From Natronospira proteinivora (GTDB lineage Bacteria; Pseudomonadota; Gammaproteobacteria; Natronospirales; Natronospiraceae), in the NCBI RefSeq assembly GCF_024170465.1, contig NZ_JALJYF010000001.1, positions 310,001 through 374,000 on the forward strand: a stretch of 64,000 bases of DNA. Reading direction: 5' to 3'. This document shows positions 8,978 through 17,233 of the stretch, in pieces. How positions within the stretch are numbered: position 1 is the first letter of the stretch; each line of letters starts with the position of its first letter. The position numbers and the translations under genes are program-made. The notes under the pieces were generated by a model, which worked only from the letters and a program-made list of their open reading frames with translations, was not told the DNA's origin and made no database searches.

Positions 8978-9520
8978 ATGATGGACCGGCCCGACACGGC
9001 CCGCAGTGATATGCCCCCGGACACCGAAATGGTGGTCATGGGGCGTGTCTCCGGGCTGTTCGGGGTACGCGGTTGGGTGAAAATCTATTCCCATGCCCGG
9101 CCGCGGGAATCCATTGTGGATTTTCAACGCTGGTTTCTGCGCGGCCCCGGCGGTTGGCAACCCTATTCGGTTGTCACTGGCCGCAAGCATGGAAATGGCG
9201 TGGTTGCCCAACTGGAAGGTGTGGACGACCGGGATCAGGCGGCAGGCCTCATGGGGCGGGATATCGCCATCGCCCGTGACGATCTGCCGGCCACGGATCC
9301 GGATGAGTTTTACTGGGTCGATCTGATCGGCCTGGTGGTGGAAACCGAGCAGGGTGTAACCCTGGGCCGGGTTGTCGACCTGGTGGAAACCCCGGCCAAT
9401 GATGTGCTGGTGGTTCAGGGCGACCGGGAGCGGCTTGTGCCGTTCGTGCAGGGCCCTTTCATAAAGACCATCGATCTGGATGCAGGTTGCATGGTGGTGG
9501 ATTGGGATCCGGAGTTCTGA
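8978..9520 (+). CDS. rimM: Ribosome maturation factor RimM
   Basis: RimM helps 30S assembly by binding S19 and the 16S head. The 180-residue product has an N-terminal barrel with GRVSGLFGVRGWVKIYS and a C-terminal PRC-like barrel with EFYWVDLIGLVVET and a late LVPFVQGPFI motif. The start is placed at the first of two adjacent ATG codons (8978, 8981) because longer frames run into rpsP. No strong ribosome binding site is visible, so translational coupling to rpsP is likely. An ATG at 9011 is an alternative. Confidence 0.93.
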   Translation: MMDRPDTARSDMPPDTEMVVMGRVSGLFGVRGWVKIYSHARPRESIVDFQRWFLRGPGGWQPYSVVTGRKHGNGVVAQLEGVDDRDQAAGLMGRDIAIARDDLPATDPDEFYWVDLIGLVVETEQGVTLGRVVDLVETPANDVLVVQGDRERLVPFVQGPFIKTIDLDAGCMVVDWDPEF

Positions 9521-10303
9521 ATGCTTCGATTCGCCGTCATCACCCTGTTTCCGGAATTGATCCGGCCGGTCACTGAATCTGGCGTGACCGGCAGGGCGGT
9601 GGACCGGGATCTGATTTCGGTTGAGACCTGGAATCCCCGGGATTTTGCCCGGGACCGGCATCGTACGGTGGATGACCGGGCCTATGGCGGTGGCCCCGGC
9701 ATGGTGATGCAGGTGGAGCCGCTGGGCGAGACCATTCGCCAAGCTCGGTCCCAGCTGCCGGCAGGCAGTAAAACAATCTATCTCAGCCCCCAGGGTCGTC
9801 TGCTGGATCAGGCCCTGGTGGAGGAATTGGCCGCTGCACCGGGTTTGTTGCTGGTGGCGGGACGCTACGAAGGCGTGGATGAGCGACTTCTGGAGCAGGA
9901 AGTCGATCTGGAAGTGTCCATCGGAGACTACGTCTTGAGCGGTGGCGAGCTTCCGGCCATGGTGGTCATCGATGCCCTGGCCCGGCTGCAGCCGGGGGCA
10001 CTGGGGCATGCCGAGTCCGCCAGTCAGGATTCGTTTTCTGCGGAGGGTCTTTTGGACCATCCGCATTTCACCCGGCCGGAAACGGTCGAGGGACGGGCTG
10101 TTCCGCCGGTGTTGCTGGGTGGCGATCATGAAGCCATTCGGCAATGGCGGTTGAAACAGGCCCTGGGAAGAACATGGCAGCGTCGCCCGGACTTGTTGGC
10201 GCGCCGTGAATTGAGTGAAGAGGAGCGCCGCCTGCTGGACGAGTTTATCGCCGAGCAGAGTGGACAGGATGGGGCGACGTGCTCCGGCAAATCAGAAGAC
10301 TGA
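9521..10303 (+). CDS. trmD: tRNA (guanine-37-N1)-methyltransferase TrmD
   Basis: TrmD methylates G37 next to the anticodon of some tRNAs, using S-adenosylmethionine, to prevent frameshifting. The 260-residue protein starts [13 protein letters not shown]. It has the YGGGPGMVM loop, [13 protein letters not shown], and the trefoil-knot SAM site [14 protein letters not shown]. The C-terminal domain is the usual length. It begins directly after the rimM stop codon and is 13 bases before rplS, as in other gammaproteobacteria. Confidence 0.97.
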   Translation: MLRFAVITLFPELIRPVTESGVTGRAVDRDLISVETWNPRDFARDRHRTVDDRAYGGGPGMVMQVEPLGETIRQARSQLPAGSKTIYLSPQGRLLDQALVEELAAAPGLLLVAGRYEGVDERLLEQEVDLEVSIGDYVLSGGELPAMVVIDALARLQPGALGHAESASQDSFSAEGLLDHPHFTRPETVEGRAVPPVLLGGDHEAIRQWRLKQALGRTWQRRPDLLARRELSEEERRLLDEFIAEQSGQDGATCSGKSED

Positions 10304-10316
10304 AGCAGGTGAAGTC

Positions 10317-10661
10317 ATGAGCGACATCATCAAAGAACTCGAGCAAGAACAGATGAAGACCGATGTGCCGGAGTTTGGTCCCGGTGATACCGTGCTGGTC
10401 CAGGTGCGCGTGGTGGAAGGTGACCGCGAGCGTCTGCAGCCCTTTGAAGGCGTGGTCATTGCCAAGCGTAACCGGGGGCTCAATTCCGCCTTCACCGTGC
10501 GCAAGACCACCCATGGCGAAGGTGTGGAGCGGGTGTTTCAGACCCACAGCCCCAATGTGGCCGAGATCAAGGTCAAGCGTCGGGGTGATGTGCGTCGTGC
10601 CAAGCTCTATTATCTGCGCGACCGTCAGGGCAAGGCCGCTCGAATCAAGGAAAAGGTCTGA
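10317..10661 (+). CDS. rplS: 50S ribosomal protein L19
   Basis: This 114-residue protein lies at the 30S-50S interface. It starts [20 protein letters not shown] and carries [21 protein letters not shown] and a C-terminal [19 protein letters not shown], all typical of L19. The ATG at 10317 follows GCAGGTGAAGTC; an in-frame extension upstream would lie inside trmD. It is the last gene of the operon and is followed by a strong terminator. Confidence 0.97.
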   Translation: MSDIIKELEQEQMKTDVPEFGPGDTVLVQVRVVEGDRERLQPFEGVVIAKRNRGLNSAFTVRKTTHGEGVERVFQTHSPNVAEIKVKRRGDVRRAKLYYLRDRQGKAARIKEKV

Positions 10662-10694
10662 TCCAGACCGATTCCGGCGTTGTGCCGAATCTGG

Positions 10695-10728
10695 CGGGCG
10701 GCTTCCTTCGGGGAGCCGCCCGTTTTTT
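10695..10728 (+). terminator. Intrinsic terminator of the rpsP-rplS operon
   Basis: CGGGCGGCT (10695-10703) pairs perfectly with AGCCGCCCG (10714-10722), followed by six T. Confidence 0.9.
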
Positions 10729-10801
10729 GTGGTTGTCTGGATAAGCCGCGTCTTTTGCTGGACAATCCCGTCTGGAGGCCGTCCCTTTCCGTTTTGGAAT
10801 C

Positions 10802-12589
10802 ATGGATACCACGATGCGTGTTCTAGTCCTGACAGCTCTGATTGCCACAATGTTATTCGCTCAGCAGGTGCGGGCAGCGGATATCCAGGAGGTCTCGGGG
10901 ATTGCCCGCTCCGGGGCGGTGGAGCTGGCCATGGAGCTGATGGATCGGCATCAGCCTTCGGTGGACGAGGATCCGGTGGCCTGGATGCGCTGGGAACGGG
11001 AGCGATTGTTCCTCTATCGCAGTCGCAGCCAATGGGCCCGGATGGAAGAACGGGTGGCCGATTATCCCGAGAGCCTGAATCGGGATTTTCTGCGTTGGGC
11101 CAATACCGAACGGGTTCGTGCCCTGCTGTCCCTGGACCGACCCGAGGAAGCCCGGGCCGTCCTTCGTACACTGATCTGGTCCACCAATCCCGCCGATACT
11201 GAACGACAACGCCCCTGGCGGCGGCTGGTGGTGGAGTCCTATCTGGAAGCTGGAGAGGTCCAGGCCGCTCGAACGGCATTGCGCCGCTTTCGTCAGGATT
11301 TTGGCGATGAGGACGGCGGCAGCCGGTTGATGGAAGCCCGGCTGTATCTTCAGGAGGGCGATGGTCACCAGGCCTTGCGGGTGTTGCAGGCTTTGCCCGA
11401 GGCTGACTATCGAGCGCTGCGTCTGGCTGCCTGGTTGATGGCGGAGCCGGATCAGGCCGGTGAAATCCTGAGCCGTTCCATCCAACTGGGTTTTGACGAG
11501 GATGCGGATCTGGCGCAACGACGCATGGCTTGGTCCCTGGCGGCTCGGGCCGCGGAGAAGACCGGCAATCGATCAGCCCGTATCGGCGCGCTGGAGCGCG
11601 GCTTGGGCTACCGGGAAGATCCCGAGCGCCTGGACCCCATGTTTCGCCTGGACATTGACGAACTCTGGACGGCCTATCAGGAATATGGCGAGCGCCTGGG
11701 GAATGAGGCCCGCATCCTGGTCGGTGATGATCCCATGTGGTTCGACAAGGCTCAGGGCTATTTGGGCAGTGACCCTATCAAGGCGCGGGCCCTGCTCAGT
11801 GTGATTGCCCATGAGAGTTATGAATCCAGCGCCAGAAACCGGGCCCATGCCCTGATCGCCGGCAGTCTGGACACTGTCCGGCATGGACCGGCACTACTGC
11901 GCCGGCTCTATCTCGACAGCCATCGATTCCCGGATGCCGAAAGCATTCCCCGTTCCGTTCGCTATCAACTGGCGGAAGTGGCTCTGGATGAAGCGGATAT
12001 CCCCCTGGCTTCCGAGCTGATGCGAGGCCTGCATGAGGCCCCGGAAGGCAGCGATCCCCAGGAATGGCAGTTGCAGAGAGGGCGAGTGCTGCTGCTGGGC
12101 GGTCAACGTGCGGAAGGCTTGGCCGTGCTGGAAGGACTGCTATCCGATATCGAGGCATTGGATGTGGATCGTTTTCTGCAAGTGATCTTTGATATGCAAA
12201 ACATGGGAGACCATGAACCAGCCTACGAGATGCTAATGACCTTGATGGAAGGGGAGCTCAGCGATCGCCAGCATCGGGAAATCCTCTTCTGGGCGGCGGA
12301 ATCGGCGGAAGGGCAGGGGGACCAGGCTGAGGCGGCCCGTCTCTATCTGCGCTCGGCCGGCTATCTGGATCCCTTCTCAATGGATCAGTGGGCCCAGACA
12401 GCCCGATACCGGGCGGCGGATGCCCTGGCGGATGCCGGTTTGGTGAATGATGCCCGCCGGCTTTACCAGTCCCTGCTGAATGCCACGGATGACGAGGCGC
12501 GCCGTTCGGTGCTTCGCAATCGAATCCAGCGGCTCCAGACCCGCCCCCTGGAGTTGACGCCATTGGAAGACAGCCCTCGCCCGGAATGA
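10802..12589 (+). CDS. Exported TPR-like repeat protein of unknown function
   Basis: This 595-residue protein has a signal peptide (hydrophobic core about 6-20, likely cut after VRA or RAA). The rest is almost all helical, with repeated A-x-x-L/A-L patterns and paired helices of TPR or Sel1-like type, for example around 100-180 and 480-580. Such periplasmic repeat proteins are usually scaffolds. No enzyme motif is seen. An alternative start is the ATG at 10814, which begins directly at the signal peptide. It stands alone between the rplS terminator and htpG. I do not recognise a named family. Confidence 0.6.
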   Translation: MDTTMRVLVLTALIATMLFAQQVRAADIQEVSGIARSGAVELAMELMDRHQPSVDEDPVAWMRWERERLFLYRSRSQWARMEERVADYPESLNRDFLRWANTERVRALLSLDRPEEARAVLRTLIWSTNPADTERQRPWRRLVVESYLEAGEVQAARTALRRFRQDFGDEDGGSRLMEARLYLQEGDGHQALRVLQALPEADYRALRLAAWLMAEPDQAGEILSRSIQLGFDEDADLAQRRMAWSLAARAAEKTGNRSARIGALERGLGYREDPERLDPMFRLDIDELWTAYQEYGERLGNEARILVGDDPMWFDKAQGYLGSDPIKARALLSVIAHESYESSARNRAHALIAGSLDTVRHGPALLRRLYLDSHRFPDAESIPRSVRYQLAEVALDEADIPLASELMRGLHEAPEGSDPQEWQLQRGRVLLLGGQRAEGLAVLEGLLSDIEALDVDRFLQVIFDMQNMGDHEPAYEMLMTLMEGELSDRQHREILFWAAESAEGQGDQAEAARLYLRSAGYLDPFSMDQWAQTARYRAADALADAGLVNDARRLYQSLLNATDDEARRSVLRNRIQRLQTRPLELTPLEDSPRPE

Positions 12590-12645
12590 AGCGGTTCTGA
12601 ATCGGCGACGGGGAATCCGTTTCCGCGCTCACTTAATCTTTTTGC

Positions 12646-12673
12646 CTTGAAATCATCAGCATCGTTCCCATAT
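12646..12673 (+). promoter_or_regulatory. sigma32 (heat-shock) promoter of htpG
   Basis: CTTGAAA (12646-12652), a 13-base spacer and TCCCATAT (12666-12673) match the RpoH consensus CTTGAAA-N13-15-CCCCATNT with one mismatch in the -10 element. It is about 70 bases before htpG, which is a classic sigma32 target. Confidence 0.75.
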
Positions 12674-12741
12674 TGGCGGTGAGCCGATAAAGGCACCCCG
12701 TTTTCTTGAGTTTCATCGTTTCGGAGAGAGACAGGATTCCC

Positions 12742-14616
12742 ATGGCTAAAGCGAACGCAGAGACCCGTCAATTCGAGGCCGAAGTCCAGCAGATTCTGCA
12801 GTTGATGATTCACTCCCTGTATTCCAATCGGGAGATATTCCTGCGGGAGCTGATATCCAATGCCTCGGATGCCTGTGACCGATTACATTTTGCCACCCTG
12901 AAGGATGAAACCCTGTTGCAAGGCGAAGGGGATCTGGCGATTCGCATCAGCGCTGACAAGGAAGCCGGAACGGTGACCGTGAGCGACAACGGCATCGGCA
13001 TGAGCTATCAGGAAGTGATTGACAACCTGGGCACCATCGCAAGCTCCGGCACCAAGCGTTTCCTGGAATCCCTGTCCGGGGATGAGCGCAAGGATGCCGA
13101 CCTCATCGGCCAGTTCGGCGTGGGTTTCTATTCCAGCTTCATCGTGGCCGAGCAGGTCACGGTGGAAACACGCCGAGCGGATGAGGATAAGGGCGTGCGC
13201 TGGCAGTCCGATGGCAGCGGTGAGTTCACCATTGAGGAAATAGAGCGGTCCGAGCGGGGAACCACCATCACCCTCAAGCTTCGGGACGATGCCGAGGAAT
13301 TTCAGGCACCGGAACGGCTGCGCCATATTATCCGGCGTTATTCCGACCACATTGGCCGTCCCATTCTGATGCCATCCGATGAGGAAGGGCAGGACTGGGA
13401 GAAGGTCAATGAAGCCGCCGCGCTCTGGACCCGTTCCAAGGAAGAGTTGGAAGACAAGGATTATGAGGGCTTTTATCAGCATCTGACCCATGACCCGGAA
13501 GAGCCCCTGGACTGGACCCACAATCATGTGGAAGGCCGCCAGAGCTACAGCCTGCTGATGTACATTCCCCGGCGGGCGCCTTTTGATCTCTGGGATCGGG
13601 AACGGCGTCGCGGTATTCGCTTGTATGTACGCCGGGTCTTCATCATGGACGAGGCCGAGCAGCTCATGCCCGGCTGGCTGCGTTTTGTGCGCGGGGTGGT
13701 GGATTCGGCCGACCTGCCGTTGAATGTCTCGCGGGAAATCCTTCAGGACAATCGCCTGGTACGCAGCATTCGTGCCGGTGCGGTGAAAAAGGTCCTGGGC
13801 CTGCTGGAAGACATGGCCCGAAATCGGCCCGACGATTATGCCCACTTCTGGGAGCAGTTCGGCAAGGTGCTCAAGGAAGGCCCGGCGGAAGATCCGGATA
13901 ACACCGATCGCATCGCCAAGCTGTTGCGTTTCTCCTCCACCCGGGAGCCGGATGGGGAGACGGTATCACTGCAGGACTATGTAGATCGGATGAAGCCGGA
14001 TCAGAAGGCCATCTACTATGTGACTGCCGATAATCACGAGACAGCCCTCAACAGCCCGCACCTGGAGGCCTTCCGCAAGCAGAACGTGGAGGTATTGCTG
14101 CTTTCGGATCGGGTGGATGAATGGCTGGTGGCCAACCTCACCGAGTTTGACGGCAAGCCCCTGCGTTCGGTGACCCACGGCGAGCTGGAAGCGGATGAAG
14201 TGGGCGACAGCAAGGACGACGAGGCCAAGGATGAGCGCCACAAGCCCCTGCTGGACAAGCTCAAGGGGCAGCTGGAGGATCAGGTTTCGGATGTGCGGGT
14301 TTCCCGGCGTCTGGTGGATTCGCCGGCTTGCCTGGTGGCCGAGCAGGGCGGTCTCAGCCTGAACCTGCAGCGCCTGCTAAAAGAAGCCGGTCAGACGGTG
14401 CCCGAATTACGTCCGATCCTCGAGGTGAACCCGGACCATCCCCTGGTCCGTCAGTTGTCGGAGTTGGAGGATGAGGCCCGGCTGGGGGACTGGTCCCAGT
14501 TGCTGTTTGATCAGGCCTTGCTGGCTGAGGGGGGGCAGCTGGCTGATCCGGCCGGCTTCGTCCGGCGTTTGAACGCTATGTTGACCGGTCAGTCCCGTCA
14601 GTCTGAGCAAGCCTGA
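12742..14616 (+). CDS. htpG: Molecular chaperone HtpG (Hsp90)
   Basis: Bacterial Hsp90 remodels client proteins together with DnaK. The 624-residue protein has the N-terminal GHKL ATPase domain with ELISNASDACD, DNGIGMS and GQFGVGFYSSF motifs. The middle domain has LNVSREILQ, and a C-terminal dimerisation domain follows. The length matches the family (about 625-635). The ATG at 12742 lies behind a GGAGAGAGACAGG region and gives the usual MAKANAETRQFEAEVQQIL start; the in-frame upstream extension (to 12706) is not conserved. A sigma32 promoter precedes it. Confidence 0.96.
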   Translation: MAKANAETRQFEAEVQQILQLMIHSLYSNREIFLRELISNASDACDRLHFATLKDETLLQGEGDLAIRISADKEAGTVTVSDNGIGMSYQEVIDNLGTIASSGTKRFLESLSGDERKDADLIGQFGVGFYSSFIVAEQVTVETRRADEDKGVRWQSDGSGEFTIEEIERSERGTTITLKLRDDAEEFQAPERLRHIIRRYSDHIGRPILMPSDEEGQDWEKVNEAAALWTRSKEELEDKDYEGFYQHLTHDPEEPLDWTHNHVEGRQSYSLLMYIPRRAPFDLWDRERRRGIRLYVRRVFIMDEAEQLMPGWLRFVRGVVDSADLPLNVSREILQDNRLVRSIRAGAVKKVLGLLEDMARNRPDDYAHFWEQFGKVLKEGPAEDPDNTDRIAKLLRFSSTREPDGETVSLQDYVDRMKPDQKAIYYVTADNHETALNSPHLEAFRKQNVEVLLLSDRVDEWLVANLTEFDGKPLRSVTHGELEADEVGDSKDDEAKDERHKPLLDKLKGQLEDQVSDVRVSRRLVDSPACLVAEQGGLSLNLQRLLKEAGQTVPELRPILEVNPDHPLVRQLSELEDEARLGDWSQLLFDQALLAEGGQLADPAGFVRRLNAMLTGQSRQSEQA

Positions 14617-14637
14617 ACGACTTGTCTTGGCTGAGTG

Positions 14638-14674
14638 ATAGTAGCGATCTATGCCGCTGATAGGTTTTCTTTCC
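14638..14674 (+). promoter_or_regulatory. OxyR-type binding site upstream of ahpC
   Basis: ATAG (14638), N7, CTAT (14649), N7, ATAG (14660), N7, then TTCC where CTAT is expected. Three of the four quarter-sites of the OxyR motif are exact with exact spacing. It lies about 90-125 bases before ahpC, with possible -35 elements (TTGCGT 14693 or TTGTAA 14698) just downstream, as at OxyR-activated promoters. Confidence 0.65.
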
Positions 14675-14762
14675 TTGACCGATGATGGCGAATTGCGTTG
14701 TAATAGTCATATCAAATTGATAGTTAGTTTTTAATAGCAAAACCACAACAGGAGGTTATTTA

Positions 14763-15302
14763 ATGCTGGGTATTGGTGAAAAATTTCCCGAGTTTTCCGT
14801 GAACGCCACCGTGTCCACGGACGAGAAGAACGCCTTTGAAGAAATCAACAACAAGAGCTTCCCGGGCAAGTGGACCATCTACATGTTCTATCCGAAGGAC
14901 TTCACCTTCGTGTGCCCGACCGAAATCCAGTCCTTTGGCGACATGGCCGACGAGTTCGAAGACCGGGATGCCCAGCTGATGGTGGCCAGCACCGACAGCG
15001 AATTCGTGCACCTGGCTTGGCGCACCCATGACGAGCGCCTGAAGAACCTGCCGGTGCCGATGCTGGCCGACCTGAACCGCAACTTGGTGTCCCAGCTGGG
15101 CATCCAGGACAAGGAAGAGGGCGTTGCCCAACGTGCCACCTACATCGTTGATCCGGACGGCATCATCCGCCACGTCTCGGTCAACGACATGAGCGTGGGC
15201 CGCAACCCCAATGAGATCCTGCGGATTCTGGACGCGCTGCAGACCGACGAGCTCTGCCCCTGCAACTGGGAGAAGGGTCAGGAGACCCTGAGCGCCGCTT
15301 AA
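14763..15302 (+). CDS. ahpC: Peroxiredoxin, AhpC type
   Basis: This 179-residue 2-Cys peroxiredoxin reduces hydrogen peroxide, organic peroxides and peroxynitrite. The peroxidatic cysteine is C51 in FVCPTE, and the resolving cysteines are C165 and C167 in the C-terminal ELCPCNW. That C-terminal double-Cys pattern is the AhpD-dependent type, and ahpD follows 83 bases later, so AhpD rather than AhpF is the likely reductant. The ribosome binding site AGGAGG is strong. Base composition is high-GC and codon use looks optimised, as expected for an abundant protein. An OxyR-type site precedes it. Confidence 0.95.
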   Translation: MLGIGEKFPEFSVNATVSTDEKNAFEEINNKSFPGKWTIYMFYPKDFTFVCPTEIQSFGDMADEFEDRDAQLMVASTDSEFVHLAWRTHDERLKNLPVPMLADLNRNLVSQLGIQDKEEGVAQRATYIVDPDGIIRHVSVNDMSVGRNPNEILRILDALQTDELCPCNWEKGQETLSAA

Positions 15303-15324
15303 GACGGTCTCAGTGGAGTTTTTG

Positions 15325-15358
15325 GGGCCGTCTCCCGGCGGGAGGCGGCCCTTTTTTT
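15325..15358 (+). terminator. Intrinsic terminator between ahpC and ahpD
   Basis: A stem of about 11 bp (GGCCGTCTCCC with GGGAGGCGGCC, one G-T pair) is closed by a 3-base loop and followed by seven T. It would lower ahpD expression relative to ahpC. Confidence 0.85.
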
Positions 15359-15385
15359 AGCGCCGAATGATTTAGGAGGTGACCC

Positions 15386-15916
15386 ATGAGTGTTACGGAA
15401 CTCAAGCAATCCCTGCCGGATTACGCCAAGGATATCCGGCTCAACCTGTCCTCCGTGCTCAAAAAAGAAGGGGCCCCGGGCCTCAGCCAAGAGCAGGTCT
15501 ATGGCACGGCCTTGGCTTCAGCCTACGCCTCGGACAATGTAGTGTTCGCACGCCAGGTGGAAGCTCTGGTCAAGGACGAAGTCGCGGAAGAAACCGTCAA
15601 TGCTGCCAAAGCGGCAGCGTCGATCATGGCCATGAACAACGTTTATTATCGTTTTCTGCATCTAGTGGGCGACGAGGAATATGCCCGCATGCCAGCCAAT
15701 CTGCGTATGAATGTGATTGGTCGTCCGGGAGTGGAGAAGGTGGATTTCGAGCTGTATTCCCTGGCTGTTTCTGCCATTAACGGCTGTGGCCTGTGCGTGG
15801 AGAACCACGAAAAGGCCTTGCGCAAGGCGGAAGTCAGTCGTGAGGCGATCCAAAGTGCCGTGCGGATTGCTGCGGTGATCAAGGCGGCTGCCAGCACCAC
15901 TCGATTCGCTGCTTGA
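15386..15916 (+). CDS. ahpD: Alkyl hydroperoxidase AhpD
   Basis: AhpD is a small helical disulfide reductase that passes electrons, in mycobacteria from lipoylated proteins, to AhpC. The 176-residue protein has the active site C134-G-L-C137 followed by H141, matching the CxxC-xxxH site of the family. It has its own strong ribosome binding site (AGGAGGTG) and sits behind ahpC, separated by a terminator, so it is probably expressed by read-through. Confidence 0.94.
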   Translation: MSVTELKQSLPDYAKDIRLNLSSVLKKEGAPGLSQEQVYGTALASAYASDNVVFARQVEALVKDEVAEETVNAAKAAASIMAMNNVYYRFLHLVGDEEYARMPANLRMNVIGRPGVEKVDFELYSLAVSAINGCGLCVENHEKALRKAEVSREAIQSAVRIAAVIKAAASTTRFAA

Positions 15917-15933
15917 AGCATCCGCTGATCGAC

Positions 15934-16006
15934 AAAAAACCCGGTGTTTCCGGTACCTCAGCGCCGTCTTGACTGTGAGGTTTTGACCGAAAGGACCGGG
16001 TTTTTT
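15934..16006 (+). terminator. Branched intrinsic terminator after ahpD
   Basis: AAAAAACCCGGT (15934-15945) pairs with ACCGGG plus T6 (15995-16006). A second small stem (CCTCA 15956-15960 with TGAGG 15976-15980) sits inside the long loop. The A-run on the left makes it able to work in both directions. Confidence 0.65.
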
Positions 16007-16092
16007 GTTTCCCGGCACCCGGTTTGTCGGTTAAGTTGGATGAGCGGTGGCAGTTTCTTGCCAGCTGGGCGATTCTGTCCAGAAAAAATGGC

Positions 16093-16121
16093 TTGCGTGG
16101 GCTTCTCGGGCTGGCTAGAAT
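16093..16121 (+). promoter_or_regulatory. sigma70-type promoter of the DUF6502 gene
   Basis: TTGCGT (16093-16098), a 17-base spacer and TAGAAT (16116-16121). The predicted start near 16128 leaves a leader of about 149 bases. That leader holds a 15-codon frame from ATG 16169 to TAG 16216 and no other clear signal. Upstream, TGGCA-N6-TGCCA (16048-16063) is a small dyad. Confidence 0.5.
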
Positions 16122-16276
16122 TTATCCCGGAGCTGTTTTTAGAATCAATCTATTTTGCATAAGACGGAATGGCGATTGAGGGTGAGACCGTTTGGCGTGG
16201 GGACCTGACGGATTAGCCCTTGTATTTGTTTGAGTGAGTCGTCCATTGCAAACTTTTTACATAAGAGAGTTAACCC

Positions 16277-17056
16277 ATGAAGCAGAACGAGCATCTCAAC
16301 AAGGCCCTGGCGGCCATGCTTCGTCCCCTCGCCCGCATGCTGCTGCGTAATGGGGTCAGCTATAAAGCGTTTGCCGAACTGGCCAAACGGGTCTTTGTGG
16401 AAACGGCCCGGGAGGAATTCCGTATTCCGGGGCGCAAGCAGAGTGATTCCCGTGTGTCGGTGATTACCGGTTTGTCCCGGAAAGAGGTCAAGCGGGTTCA
16501 AACCGAGCCGCCCCGGGAAGGCGAAGGCATGCTGCGTCTCTACAATCGGGCGGCACGGGTGATCTACGGATGGGTAAATGATCCGGATTTCCAGGACGGC
16601 AATGGTGAGCCGGTTCGCTTGCAGATGGAGTCGGAAGCAGGGGAGCTGGATTTTGTACGTCTTGTGCGTCGTTATAGCGGCGATGCGCCGGCCCGGGCCG
16701 TCCTGGACGAACTGGACCGGGTCCATGCCGTGGGACGTCATGATGATGGTTTCCTCTCCCTGCGGATTCGCAGCTACGCGCCCCCCAATGAAATGGACCC
16801 GAAAAAACTGGATTACCTGGGCCAGGCGGGCGCGGCCCTGGTGGAGAGTGTGGATCTGAACTGGCAGGACAGCGATGCTGCCCATTTCCACGGACTGACG
16901 GCTCACTCGGTGTCGGCAGAGAGTCTGGCGGCTTTCCGAGCGGCTGCGATGGACAAGGGCGACAAGGTTTTCCAGCAGGCCGAAGCCCTGTTGCCCAGCC
17001 AGAAATCCGGCTCGGATCAGGAAGCGGGGGTGGTTTTTTTCACCTTCGAGCGATAA
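16277..17056 (+). CDS. DUF6502 family protein (predicted DNA-binding)
   Basis: The N-terminal part of this 259-residue protein (LAAMLRPLARMLLRNGVSYK, then AFAELAKRVFV) and the following SDSRVSVITGLSRKEVKRV segment resemble a winged-helix or HTH unit. The rest is a mixed alpha/beta domain ending at VVFFTFER. The family is common in gammaproteobacteria and is of unknown function; DNA binding is inferred from the HTH-like start. It has its own promoter and terminator, so it is a single-gene unit. Confidence 0.75.
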   Translation: MKQNEHLNKALAAMLRPLARMLLRNGVSYKAFAELAKRVFVETAREEFRIPGRKQSDSRVSVITGLSRKEVKRVQTEPPREGEGMLRLYNRAARVIYGWVNDPDFQDGNGEPVRLQMESEAGELDFVRLVRRYSGDAPARAVLDELDRVHAVGRHDDGFLSLRIRSYAPPNEMDPKKLDYLGQAGAALVESVDLNWQDSDAAHFHGLTAHSVSAESLAAFRAAAMDKGDKVFQQAEALLPSQKSGSDQEAGVVFFTFER

Positions 17057-17087
17057 TGCCATCGCCGATTGCGCGATGACTTTTATG

Positions 17088-17115
17088 AAGCCGGCCCTGG
17101 GGGGCCGGCTTTTTT
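17088..17115 (+). terminator. Intrinsic terminator after the DUF6502 gene
   Basis: AAGCCGGCC pairs with GGCCGGCTT around a 5-base loop, followed by a T-run. Confidence 0.9.
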
Positions 17116-17143
17116 GTGTCTGTCTCCCTGTGGACTCGAACCT

Positions 17144-17171
17144 TTGCGCTAGCCTGTCCTGAGGGTATAGT
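17144..17171 (+). promoter_or_regulatory. sigma70-type promoter of sppA
   Basis: TTGCGC (17144-17149), 16 bases, TATAGT (17166-17171). The predicted start is near 17178. Confidence 0.5.
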
Positions 17172-17183
17172 CATGCCTTTATG

Positions 17184-17199
17184 ACCCACCTTGGTGGGT
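17184..17199 (+). promoter_or_regulatory. Perfect palindrome at the start of the sppA leader
   Basis: ACCCACC-TT-GGTGGGT is a perfect 7-bp dyad lying about 6-21 bases after the predicted transcription start. It could be an operator or a stabilising 5' hairpin; no T-run follows it. Confidence 0.4.
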
Positions 17200-17233
17200 A
17201 TTTCTCAGTGTTTCTGCAATGGAGTGGCTTGTC

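Noticed and set aside
16048-16063. TGGCA-N6-TGCCA as a sigma54 promoter
   Set aside because: The GG-to-GC spacing is 9 rather than 10 bases and the site is simply a small palindrome; a normal sigma70 promoter follows it.
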